DNA from: Alphaproteobacteria bacterium UBA6187
GTDB taxonomy: Bacteria > Pseudomonadota > Alphaproteobacteria > Rickettsiales > UBA6187
Reading direction: 5' to 3'
Length of the DNA: 6,182 nt
NCBI GenBank assembly: GCA_002422795.1
Contig: DITJ01000071.1
Coordinates: forward strand, 1-6,182
In this document: piece after piece, positions 1-5,416 of the stretch
Numbering within the stretch: the first letter of the stretch is position 1
Layout: each line of letters begins with the position of its first letter
Program-made: the position numbers and the translations under genes
The notes under the pieces: generated by a model
Databases searched by the model: none
What the model saw: the letters and a program-made list of their open reading frames with translations, nothing else
What the model was told of the DNA's origin: nothing

Positions 1-67
1 TTTGCAGCAAGATATAGTAGAATTTACTAACAGTGCCTAGGTATAGCGCTATAATTAGAAGCAGGAT

Positions 68-289
68 TTAAATATCTTTATCTTTACCTTCCCGCATGGC
101 TAACATTGCACTCATAATTTCTGCACGCTCTATTTTGAGAAGGATACTATTCCTTATGTCATCAGGTGATTTTACTGGTTCTTTTGAACCATCACCATCA
201 TCTGCCTTTTTTGTTTTGCTCAAAAAAAGTAAATCCTCTATAACATGTAATACCTTTATCCCTGTTTTTTCATACTTGTTTTCTGGCAT
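68..289 (-). CDS. Small charged hypothetical protein (73 aa)
   Basis: I do not recognise this protein. It begins MPENKYEKTGIKVLHVIEDL, then has a Lys/Asp/Gly-rich stretch (about residues 25-40) and ends in a probable helix rich in Met, Glu and Lys. There is no signal peptide or membrane segment, so it is probably cytoplasmic. The start at 289 is chosen because AAGG lies 5 bases upstream of this ATG. An in-frame ATG at 325 would add 12 residues but would place that Shine-Dalgarno and a 12-bp palindrome inside the coding region. The stop is TAA at 68-70. The opposite strand is also open across most of this interval (96-314), but its product is a hydrophobic, low-complexity sequence with no clear ribosome site, so minus is preferred. 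The gene follows the histidine kinase gene after a 227-base gap and probably has its own promoter, given the CtrA-like motif at 344-358. Confidence 0.6.
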   Translation of the reverse strand: MPENKYEKTGIKVLHVIEDLLFLSKTKKADDGDGSKEPVKSPDDIRNSILLKIERAEIMSAMLAMREGKDKDI

Positions 290-305
290 TTTCACCTTGG
301 TTACT

Positions 306-317
306 GTCTTATAAGAC
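306..317. promoter_or_regulatory. 12-bp perfect palindrome upstream of the small gene
   Basis: GTCTTATAAGAC is a perfect inverted repeat without a spacer, ending 17 bases upstream of the start codon at 289. It could be an operator for a dimeric regulator, or its TATAAG core could serve as a -10 element. Its position is suggestive, but a 12-bp palindrome may also arise by chance in AT-rich DNA. Confidence 0.3.
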
Positions 318-343
318 CACAACACAATCGTAACAGATATGCG

Positions 344-358
344 TTAATTATTAGTTAA
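344..358 (-). promoter_or_regulatory. CtrA-box-like motif (TTAA-N7-TTAAC)
   Basis: Read on the minus strand, the sequence is TTAACTAATAATTAAC. It contains TTAA, a 7-base spacer and TTAAC, which is the published full CtrA recognition pattern of alphaproteobacteria. It lies about 55 bases upstream of the ATG at 289, where a promoter would be expected. TTAA-N7-TTAA occurs by chance roughly once in several kilobases of DNA this AT-rich, so this is a candidate based on position plus the extra C. Confidence 0.35.
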
Positions 359-516
359 AGAAATGAAGAAATGGCTTGTTATAGGGTGGCGAATTAGTTA
401 ATTTCTCAGAAACTTTACCAATAAATCTGAAATTGCTGAATAGCCATATAGACACGCGCAAACCTGGGAGGTAACTTGAGATAACTATAGTGAATTTGCT
501 TTTTATTTAACCAGCT

Positions 517-1611
517 TTATGCAATATTCTTAATAGGAATGGAAAAAATAAATGTTGAGCCTTTATCTTTGTTATTTTCTGCCCATATTTTACCATGATG
601 GCATGATATAATCTCCTGGCAGATAGCGAGGCCTATACCGGTTCCGCAAGATTGTTTTTTTGTAGCACTGCTTTCGGTAAATTTTTCAAATACAGATTCC
701 AACTCATCAGGCGGTATACCAATTCCCTCATCCGATATACTACACTCAAGAGACGGAACTTTTACATCATTAATATCTATAGTAGAGTTTCTTATGCGGA
801 ATGTAATCACGCCTTGCGCGGAATATTTAACTGCATTACCAAGCAGGTTGCTTATAACTTGGGTCATACGCAATGAATCAAACTGTGCAGTTGTATCAAT
901 TGGAGTTTCTTCAAAAACAACATCAAGGGTTTTAACCCCACCTTTATAAAGTCCTTCACTTTCTATAATTACATTACTTATTAATGATTTTAAATCATGA
1001 TTCCCCATGTTCATTTGCATTTTGCCTTCGCCCAATTTGGAAAGGTCAAGTATATTATTAAGCAAAACACCCTGGCGGTTACTGGCATCACGTATCCTGC
1101 AAGCGCTCTTTAAAGCACTTTTGGAGATATTAAGCATACTCTCAACTATTTCTGGATTATTTGTAATTTTTCTATAACTTTCTAGCTCTTCAATTAGTTT
1201 CCTAACATCCGCTTCAACATATTTACTACAATTTAATACTGCATGGTTCGGAGTACGTATTTCATGGCTCATATTAGCTAGGAAATTACTTTTTCCTTCT
1301 AATGCATGGCTAAGTTGAAGGGTGCGTTCCTTCACCTTATTTTCGAGATTATTGTTAATAATTTTCTGGATTGCTCTGGTTAAAATAAATATGGCAGGTA
1401 AAGCAACTATAAAAAGCAGGAATATATCTAGCGCTAAATTTTTGATATTTCCACTGAGTGCGTGGCCAAACCAGACGGTATTGGTAATATAATCCTTAAC
1501 AGAGAGAAATAAAATTAAGGTCACCGTAATGGATATAAGAAACATAACCGCTATTTTCAGGTCATATTTAACTAAGTCATTAGAATTATTAACCTTAACC
1601 ACCTTCTCCAT
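517..1611 (-). CDS. Membrane-bound sensor histidine kinase with a lengthened DHp domain (364 aa)
   Basis: This two-component sensor kinase would autophosphorylate on His and pass the phosphate to a response regulator. There are two membrane segments, about residues 20-38 and 59-81, with only about 20 residues between them, so no sizeable periplasmic sensor domain. A helical linker (about 82-108) leads into the DHp domain. The H-box is SHEIRTP with phospho-accepting His116, and the second DHp helix contains NNILDLSKL (about 185-193). The ATP-binding domain shows the N-box (N255, N259), the G1 box DEGIGIP (294-300), an F-box (308-311) and the G2 box GTGIGL (323-328). All catalytic motifs are intact, so it should be active. 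His116 to ILDLSK spans 71 residues, against about 46 in ArcB-type kinases. No receiver domain or response-regulator gene is present, so its partner is elsewhere. The start at 1611 has no good Shine-Dalgarno, but no better Met lies before the first membrane helix. The stop is TAA. Confidence 0.93.
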   Translation of the reverse strand: MEKVVKVNNSNDLVKYDLKIAVMFLISITVTLILFLSVKDYITNTVWFGHALSGNIKNLALDIFLLFIVALPAIFILTRAIQKIINNNLENKVKERTLQLSHALEGKSNFLANMSHEIRTPNHAVLNCSKYVEADVRKLIEELESYRKITNNPEIVESMLNISKSALKSACRIRDASNRQGVLLNNILDLSKLGEGKMQMNMGNHDLKSLISNVIIESEGLYKGGVKTLDVVFEETPIDTTAQFDSLRMTQVISNLLGNAVKYSAQGVITFRIRNSTIDINDVKVPSLECSISDEGIGIPPDELESVFEKFTESSATKKQSCGTGIGLAICQEIISCHHGKIWAENNKDKGSTFIFSIPIKNIA

Positions 1612-1661
1612 ATTAAACCATAGTAATGTTTAAGTAGAAAATGTTACGAATTTACATTTAA

Positions 1662-1690
1662 AAGATAGGTTAATATAAAGTTATTAACAA
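1662..1690 (-). promoter_or_regulatory. Possible promoter of the histidine kinase gene
   Basis: On the minus strand TTGTTA (1690-1685) is followed by a 17-base spacer and TATCTT (1667-1662). Each hexamer matches four of six bases of the sigma70 consensus. Transcription would start near 1655, giving a leader of about 44 bases before the ATG at 1611. In AT-rich DNA such matches are frequent, so support is moderate at best. The inverted repeat at 1693-1721 lies directly upstream of the proposed -35. Confidence 0.35.
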
Positions 1691-1692
1691 TC

Positions 1693-1741
1693 TATTAATA
1701 AATAGTAATCATTTATTAATACTTGGCGAATATTTATTAAT
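1693..1741. repeat. Cluster of three ATTTATTAAT 10-mers upstream of the kinase gene
   Basis: The 10-mer ATTTATTAAT occurs at 1711-1720 and 1732-1741, and its exact reverse complement occurs at 1694-1703. The first two copies are 21 bp apart, about two helical turns, on the same face of DNA. The inverted pair forms 11-bp arms (1693-1703 and 1711-1721) around a 7-base spacer. The arrangement resembles an operator array or an UP-like AT-rich element just upstream of the kinase promoter. Low complexity could explain part of the match. Confidence 0.45.
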
Positions 1742-1808
1742 GTGAAAAATGGCGGTATAAAGAATTGAAAGCCTTGCAGCCTATTCGGAGATGGTTTCTT
1801 AACTTTCG

Positions 1809-1920
1809 AATGGCTGTTGTGTCATTGCGGTGAGCCGAGGCGAGCGCGAGGAAGCAATCTACGTGTTAGTTCCTCGAACTCATTAAGTATTTGCCTCATC
1901 GCAATGACAAAACGACCATT
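1809..1920. repeat. Diverged palindromic repeat of the 'gtcattgcg' type (copy C)
   Basis: The outer arms TGTCATTGCGGTGAG (1820-1834) and CTCATCGCAATGACA (1895-1909) are inverted repeats with one mismatch. Complementarity reappears further out as AATGG (1809-1813) against CCATT (1916-1920). Inside, CGAGGAA (1847-1853) pairs with TTCCTCG (1870-1876), giving a second hairpin. The ends match those of the palindromes at 5265-5373 and 5733-5840, but the core differs. It is noncoding, more GC-rich than its surroundings, and lies 30 bases past the stop codon of the gene ending at 1952. It has no U-tract, so it is not a typical terminator. Confidence 0.8.
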
Positions 1921-1938
1921 ACAAAGCTAAATACTATA
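1916..1938. repeat. Gene-end tail repeat, copy 1
   Basis: This 23-base stretch begins CCATTACAAAGCTAAA and ends TACTATA. It recurs at 3818-3841 with a single extra A. Here it lies 13 bases past the stop codon of the gene ending at 1952, and its first bases form the outer edge of the palindrome at 1809-1920. Its role is unknown; it could be the end of a repeat element. Confidence 0.65.
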
Positions 1939-1951
1939 AAGCTATGTGCAA

Positions 1952-3244
1952 CTACTCTATTTCACTAGGCACAATCACCGGCAAACCAGAATCAGTTGCA
2001 GGCACTTCTTCTTCCAGAACCACTGGCGCAGAACCCGCATCATCTTCTATAGTTCCAGCATTAGAACTGTTTTTCAGTAAATCAATAACTTCCATTAAGC
2101 CTTTCTGGCCAATGAAAAGGTTTTTGCCTTTTTCACGGCTTATGGTAAGTAATATATCATTATTTTCATTTGATTTTTCAGTTGATATATCAGACAAAAC
2201 TTTCTTGAAATTCATGGATTTTTCACTCTTTATCTGGAAAAGAGGAATTTTTGATTCCGCAAATGCCTTGCTTACTATACCACTAAAATAATCAACCATA
2301 TTCTGGTAGCTGGTTATTTTTATATTCAAGCCGCCAAATGGGAATATATCATCGCCATCAGCTTTAATTTCCCCTTTTATATCAAACCCGAATGAAGAAG
2401 ATGAAATATCAGCCTGCTTGATTGCAAAAATTACATTGGTAGTTTTACCGCTTGAATCGCGCATATCTGAGCTTGAAAAATCAATATTTGCATTTAGCGG
2501 CCATATACCAAGCGTAGCCACAGTCGGAGCTGTATCTGCAATTGCATCAGTTGCCGGGGTCGTGGCGGCTGGCTTTTCCTCTAAAGACCATAAAGCAGAA
2601 TTATCCATATTCTGCACTTTGATATTATATTCGGAATAAACCTTCGCTTTATCACGAGTTCTTGTAACATTTAAAGAACTTGAATCTGAAGATGCAATTT
2701 TTTTATCGCCATCAATATTACTCACCAGATAGCCAGAATCGTTATATTGCAGGCTTTTCAAGCGTTCACTCCAATAATTGACGAATTCTGGAACTTCTTT
2801 TTCAGCAAACAATAAACTTTCTGAAAATTTAAGGCTAAGCACAGGTGCTTCATTTGAAAATTCAAGCTTATAGTTACTTTCTTTATCATCTACATTATGC
2901 TTAATATCAATTTTAGCAGGTAATTTTACCTTATAAGAATTACCAAGAAGGTTAGAGGTTATAACAAGCGTTTCATCGCCACTTGATACTTCAAGCTTTT
3001 CACCACCAGCTGCACTTACAAACTTTGGTTGGTTTATATTAACAGCAAAATTAAGCGGGAACCCTGTAATATTTGAACTTGTATAAAAGAACTCGGTATT
3101 TTTATTGCCGATTTCTTTGGAAATCTGGCTTGCAGCCTGCTCAATAGAAGCTTTAATTTTACCGGATTGGTAAAACCAGAAAGTTGTATGTAAACCCGCA
3201 AGAACCCCTAACGACAACCCAGCAATAACAATTTTCTTATTCAT
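1952..3244 (-). CDS. Membrane-anchored DUF2125-like protein (430 aa)
   Basis: The protein starts MNKKIVIAGLSLGVLAGL and has one hydrophobic segment (about residues 4-24) ending in Trp/Phe, so it is probably anchored in the inner membrane with the rest in the periplasm. A polar helix (about 28-45) follows, then the tract ITGFPLNFAV around residue 61, a long beta-rich body, an Ala/Thr/Pro-rich linker near the middle and an acidic, Pro-rich C-terminus ending VPSEIE. The N-terminal helix, the 'FWF..SGKI' junction and the GFP tract resemble DUF2125, an alphaproteobacterial family of unknown function; this is recalled from the family, not searched. The start at 3244 has AGGA 8 bases upstream. An upstream in-frame start at 3328 would add 28 His/Pro/Asn-rich residues before the signal-anchor and looks noncoding. 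It follows the ferredoxin gene by 107 bases and may share its transcript. No function can be assigned. Confidence 0.85.
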   Translation of the reverse strand: MNKKIVIAGLSLGVLAGLHTTFWFYQSGKIKASIEQAASQISKEIGNKNTEFFYTSSNITGFPLNFAVNINQPKFVSAAGGEKLEVSSGDETLVITSNLLGNSYKVKLPAKIDIKHNVDDKESNYKLEFSNEAPVLSLKFSESLLFAEKEVPEFVNYWSERLKSLQYNDSGYLVSNIDGDKKIASSDSSSLNVTRTRDKAKVYSEYNIKVQNMDNSALWSLEEKPAATTPATDAIADTAPTVATLGIWPLNANIDFSSSDMRDSSGKTTNVIFAIKQADISSSSFGFDIKGEIKADGDDIFPFGGLNIKITSYQNMVDYFSGIVSKAFAESKIPLFQIKSEKSMNFKKVLSDISTEKSNENNDILLTISREKGKNLFIGQKGLMEVIDLLKNSSNAGTIEDDAGSAPVVLEEEVPATDSGLPVIVPSEIE

Positions 3245-3351
3245 AATTTTGTTCCTATTTTTGTGGGGATGGGTAATCATAATGGGAATATGCCCACCAT
3301 TCTTTAGAATAAAATATCTAATTACCAATCATTTAATTACTAATAACTTAT

Positions 3352-3696
3352 CTAAACTGCTTTCTTATCCACCATCATGTTCCTGGTGGCTTCAGGAAGT
3401 TTTACTATAAGCCCGTCTAGCTCTTCTGTAATTTTTATCTGGCAGCCTAGTCTTGAAGTGTGGGTAAGACCGAAAGCCAAATCCAGCATATCTTCTTCAT
3501 TTTCAGTAGGTTCATCAAGAATATCAAAGAATTTTTCATCTACTATTACGTGGCATGTGGAACATGCAAGCGAGCCTTCACAAGCCCCTTCAAGCGAAAT
3601 ATGGTTTTTATGGGCAATTTCCAATACAGATAACCCTATAGGGGCATCAACTTCTTTATTTTCACCGCCAGGTAATACAAAAACTATTTTAGGCAT
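3352..3696 (-). CDS. fdx: [2Fe-2S] ferredoxin, adrenodoxin type (114 aa)
   Basis: This small soluble electron carrier binds one [2Fe-2S] cluster. The ligands are Cys39, Cys45, Cys48 and Cys85, in the C-X5-C-X2-C-X36-C pattern of the adrenodoxin/ISC ferredoxin group, with the signature CEGSLACSTCHV. The 'PTENEEDMLDLAFGLTHTSRLGCQI' region, given here in two parts as PTENEEDMLDLAFG (63-76) and LTHTSRLGCQI (77-87), is typical of this group. The length and the C-terminal LP motif (100-101) are normal. In many proteobacteria fdx ends the isc operon (iscS, iscU, iscA, hscB, hscA, fdx), where it provides electrons for Fe-S cluster assembly. None of those genes is adjacent here. The start at 3696 has a weak Shine-Dalgarno (GAG, about 8-10 bases upstream) and the stop is TAG. 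A plausible promoter lies at 3727-3755. The symbol reflects family membership; which redox partner it serves is not visible. Confidence 0.94.
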   Translation of the reverse strand: MPKIVFVLPGGENKEVDAPIGLSVLEIAHKNHISLEGACEGSLACSTCHVIVDEKFFDILDEPTENEEDMLDLAFGLTHTSRLGCQIKITEELDGLIVKLPEATRNMMVDKKAV

Positions 3697-3726
3697 CTAC
3701 AAATCTCATTAAATTGACCATAAGAA

Positions 3727-3755
3727 TATATAAATATGTTTTTGCTATATTACAA
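3727..3755 (-). promoter_or_regulatory. Probable promoter of the ferredoxin gene
   Basis: On the minus strand TTGTAA (3755-3750) is followed by a 17-base spacer and TATATA (3732-3727). Both are four-of-six matches to the sigma70 hexamers with ideal spacing. A start near 3720 gives a leader of about 24 bases before the ATG at 3696. A GTTGC-CATA-GCAAC inverted repeat (3762-3775) lies just upstream of the -35. Confidence 0.45.
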
Positions 3756-3784
3756 GTAGTAGTTGCCATAGCAACAGAAACTGG

Positions 3785-3821
3785 ATGGCCACCCAAGCGG
3801 AAATGCTTGCGAAGCGGCCAT
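3785..3821. repeat. Hairpin repeat between nrdB and the ferredoxin gene
   Basis: ATGGCC (3785-3790) pairs with GGCCAT (3816-3821), and inside it CAAGC (3794-3798) pairs with GCTTG (3805-3809) around a 6-base loop. It begins about 24 bases downstream of the nrdB stop codon on the transcribed strand, so the RNA could fold here. No U-tract follows, so a rho-independent terminator is unlikely. The element is continuous with the tail repeat at 3818-3841. Confidence 0.55.
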
Positions 3822-3841
3822 TACAAAGCTAAAATACTATA
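3818..3841. repeat. Gene-end tail repeat, copy 2
   Basis: This is the second copy of the sequence at 1916-1938, identical except for one additional A in the A-run after GCT. It ends 3 bases past the nrdB stop codon. As with the first copy, a palindrome lies immediately to its left, and CCATT forms the edge of that palindrome. Confidence 0.65.
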
Positions 3842-3844
3842 GCA

Positions 3845-4822
3845 TTACTTATTTGCATCCAAACTTTCAAATGCCTCTTCCCAGGTTCCTTGCGTTGAAG
3901 CTTTGGAATATTCAGTAACGCGGTTTTCAAAGAAGTTTGCGTGCTCCACACCATTTAATATTTCATCCAGCCATGGCAATGGATTTTTTTCTATATTATG
4001 TATAGGTTGCAGCCCAAGTTGCAGTAGGCGCCTATCACCGATATAACGTATATATTTTTTAACGTCATCTGCCGTCATGCCTTCCATATCGCCCATTTCG
4101 AAGGCAAGGTCGATAAATGCATCTTCCTGCTCAATAATGGTGGAACATGCAACATATAAATCACGTTTTAATTCTTCATTCCAAACTTCAGGGTTTTCCT
4201 GGATGAAGGTTTTAAATAGCATGATGATTGAGTTACAGTGCAAGGTTTCGTCACGCACAGACCACGTAACCACCTGCCCCATTCCCTTCATTTTATTAAA
4301 GCGTGGGAAGTTCAGCAAAATGGCAAACGATGCAAATAACTGTAATCCTTCCGTAAACGCACCGAATACCGCGAGTGTTTTGGCGATATTATGCTTATCT
4401 TTTACGTTAAAGCCGCGCATGTAATCATATTTATCTTTCATTTCCTTATATTTAAGGAAGGCCATATATTCAGATTCCGGCATCCCGATAGTATCCAGCA
4501 AATGCGAGTAAGCCGCAATATGGATAGTCTCCATATTAGAAAATGCCGATAGCATCATCTGTATTTCAGTTGGCTGGAACACTTGCGCATAATGTTTCAT
4601 ATAGCAATTATTCACCTCAATATCCGCCTGGGTAAAGAAACGGAAAATCTGCGTGAGCAAGTGGCGTTCAGATTCGGTAATGTTATTTTTCCAATCCTTC
4701 ACATCATCGCCCATAGGAATTTCTTCCGGCAACCAGTGGATTTTCTGCTGCGTATGCCACGCTTCATAAGCCCAAGGATAGTTGAATGGTTTGAATATTG
4801 GTTTTGAGTCTAGTAGGGACAT
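3845..4822 (-). CDS. nrdB: Class Ia ribonucleotide reductase, beta subunit NrdB (325 aa)
   Basis: This is the radical-generating subunit of the aerobic ribonucleoside-diphosphate reductase, which converts NDPs to dNDPs together with NrdA in the cytoplasm. The diiron ligands align by spacing with E. coli D84, E115, H118, E204, E238 and H241 as Asp67, Glu98, His101, Glu158, Glu192 and His195. The radical tyrosine is Tyr105 in ETIHIAAY, and RDETLH (190-195) is the classic signature. Trp30 and Asp191 match the W48/D237 radical-transfer pair. Tyr305 in the flexible tail is the candidate for Y356, and the last residues would dock onto NrdA. The length suits the short NrdB proteins of alphaproteobacteria. 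The ATG at 4822 follows CGAGAAAAAA, a short A-rich Shine-Dalgarno. An exact TATAAT lies at 4842-4837 without a clear -35. It starts 32 bases after the upstream small gene, so co-transcription is possible. nrdA is about 1 kb upstream instead of adjacent. Confidence 0.98.
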   Translation of the reverse strand: MSLLDSKPIFKPFNYPWAYEAWHTQQKIHWLPEEIPMGDDVKDWKNNITESERHLLTQIFRFFTQADIEVNNCYMKHYAQVFQPTEIQMMLSAFSNMETIHIAAYSHLLDTIGMPESEYMAFLKYKEMKDKYDYMRGFNVKDKHNIAKTLAVFGAFTEGLQLFASFAILLNFPRFNKMKGMGQVVTWSVRDETLHCNSIIMLFKTFIQENPEVWNEELKRDLYVACSTIIEQEDAFIDLAFEMGDMEGMTADDVKKYIRYIGDRRLLQLGLQPIHNIEKNPLPWLDEILNGVEHANFFENRVTEYSKASTQGTWEEAFESLDANK

Positions 4823-4854
4823 TTTTTTCTCGTTTTATTATAATTTATTTTTAT

Positions 4855-5148
4855 TTAGAAATTAGATTCTTTTAGCCATTCGGCATATAGCTGCTTATGA
4901 TAAGTCTTTTTACTACCTATACTTTCTATGAAATTGCTTAATCCGCATATTTGATATATTTCAGATATTAAAGGAAAGTGACTTTTAGTATGTATTTTAC
5001 GTACATCAATAAAGATTTCCTTTAATGCGTCACTATCAAACTTACTAAAATCTTCTACATAGTAATCAATAACTGATGTATCGAGAGAGCCATATATTTT
5101 TTCTAATGGATTAATTAAATTAGCAATAACCCTTTCTTTATCATTCAT
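4855..5148 (-). CDS. Hypothetical protein between GIY-YIG gene and nrdB (97 aa)
   Basis: I do not recognise this protein. From Met at 5148 it begins MNDKERVIANLINPLEKIYG and is mostly helical and soluble, with no membrane segment. Its centre (about residues 28-68) has the order Asp-Tyr-Tyr, a helix with DSDALKEIFIDVRK, then HFPLISEIYQICG. A 'D.L..A/I......FP...EI' layout also occurs in some phage replication and helicase-loader proteins. That resemblance is weak and unverified. The start at 5148 has GAGA exactly 6 bases upstream. An in-frame ATG at 5154 lies only 2 bases from it, and a GTG at 5193 falls inside the REP-like repeat at 5189-5220, so both are disfavoured. The stop is TAA, 32 bases before nrdB. 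It lies on the nrdB side of the repeats, so it could be part of the inserted DNA or an older resident of the nrd locus. Confidence 0.65.
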   Translation of the reverse strand: MNDKERVIANLINPLEKIYGSLDTSVIDYYVEDFSKFDSDALKEIFIDVRKIHTKSHFPLISEIYQICGLSNFIESIGSKKTYHKQLYAEWLKESNF

Positions 5149-5188
5149 TTTCATTCTCAAATTTTGCTTTTGATTTAACAAAAAAAAC

Positions 5189-5220
5189 CTCACCCTAACC
5201 CTCTCTCAGAGGGAGAGGGG
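5189..5220. repeat. REP-like palindrome 'cctcaccctaaccctctc...gagaggg'
   Basis: CCCTCTC (5199-5205) pairs with GAGAGGG (5213-5219) around a 7-base loop, and an alternative pairing of 5199-5204 with 5208-5213 also exists. The conserved lead CCTCACCCTAACCC is characteristic of a repeat seen in many unrelated bacterial genomes. On the minus strand the hairpin is followed, 11 bases on, by a run of eight T's (5188-5181), so it might act as a weak terminator for the GIY-YIG transcript. It is GC-rich compared with the surrounding DNA. Confidence 0.75.
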
Positions 5221-5264
5221 ATTTCTTCGCGTTGCTAATTAATGCGAAAACCAGCAACAAAAAC

Positions 5265-5373
5265 TCCGTCATTGCGAGGAGCGATAGCTCCGTGGCAATC
5301 CATACGATCTAACAACAAGCACAGTACTTTGTTAGATCGTATGGATTGCCACGCTTTCGCTCGCAATGACGGA
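5265..5373. repeat. Palindromic repeat copy A (about 109 bp), left flank of the GIY-YIG gene
   Basis: This is a long inverted repeat. 5291-5315 (starting CGTGGCAATCCATACGATCT) is perfectly complementary to 5329-5353 around a 13-base loop. The outer ends TCCGTCATTGCGAG (5265-5278) and CTCGCAATGACGGA (5360-5373) are also perfectly paired. An internal bulge on the left, GAGC-GATA-GCTC (5279-5290), is itself a small hairpin. The 'gtcattgcgagg...gtggcaatcc' sequence belongs to a repeat family common in Rickettsiales-like and other bacterial genomes. It lies 43 bases beyond the GIY-YIG stop codon. It is non-autonomous: no transposase is visible. Confidence 0.9.
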
Positions 5374-5416
5374 ACACTGTATAGCATGCGTTGCTCATGT
5401 TGCCTGCACTGACGGA

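Noticed and set aside
96..314. Plus-strand 72-codon hydrophobic frame that could encode a membrane peptide or toxin
   Set aside because: It is the mirror of the charged minus-strand gene at 68-289, which has a much better ribosome site. It lacks a recognisable toxin layout, but I cannot fully exclude it.
1657..1680. CtrA box upstream of the histidine kinase (TTAA...TTAA)
   Set aside because: The two TTAA half-sites here are separated by 8 or 10 bases, not the required 7.
3245..3328. N-terminal extension of the DUF2125-like protein to an upstream start
   Set aside because: It would place 28 polar residues before a normal signal-anchor. AGGA sits 8 bases before the internal ATG at 3244.
3785..3841. 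Rho-independent terminator of nrdB
   Set aside because: The hairpin is present but no U-run follows on the transcribed strand, and its sequence is tied to a repeat tail.
5265..5373. CRISPR array or attachment site
   Set aside because: There is no series of evenly spaced direct repeats and no integrase or cas gene. The structure is a single long palindrome.
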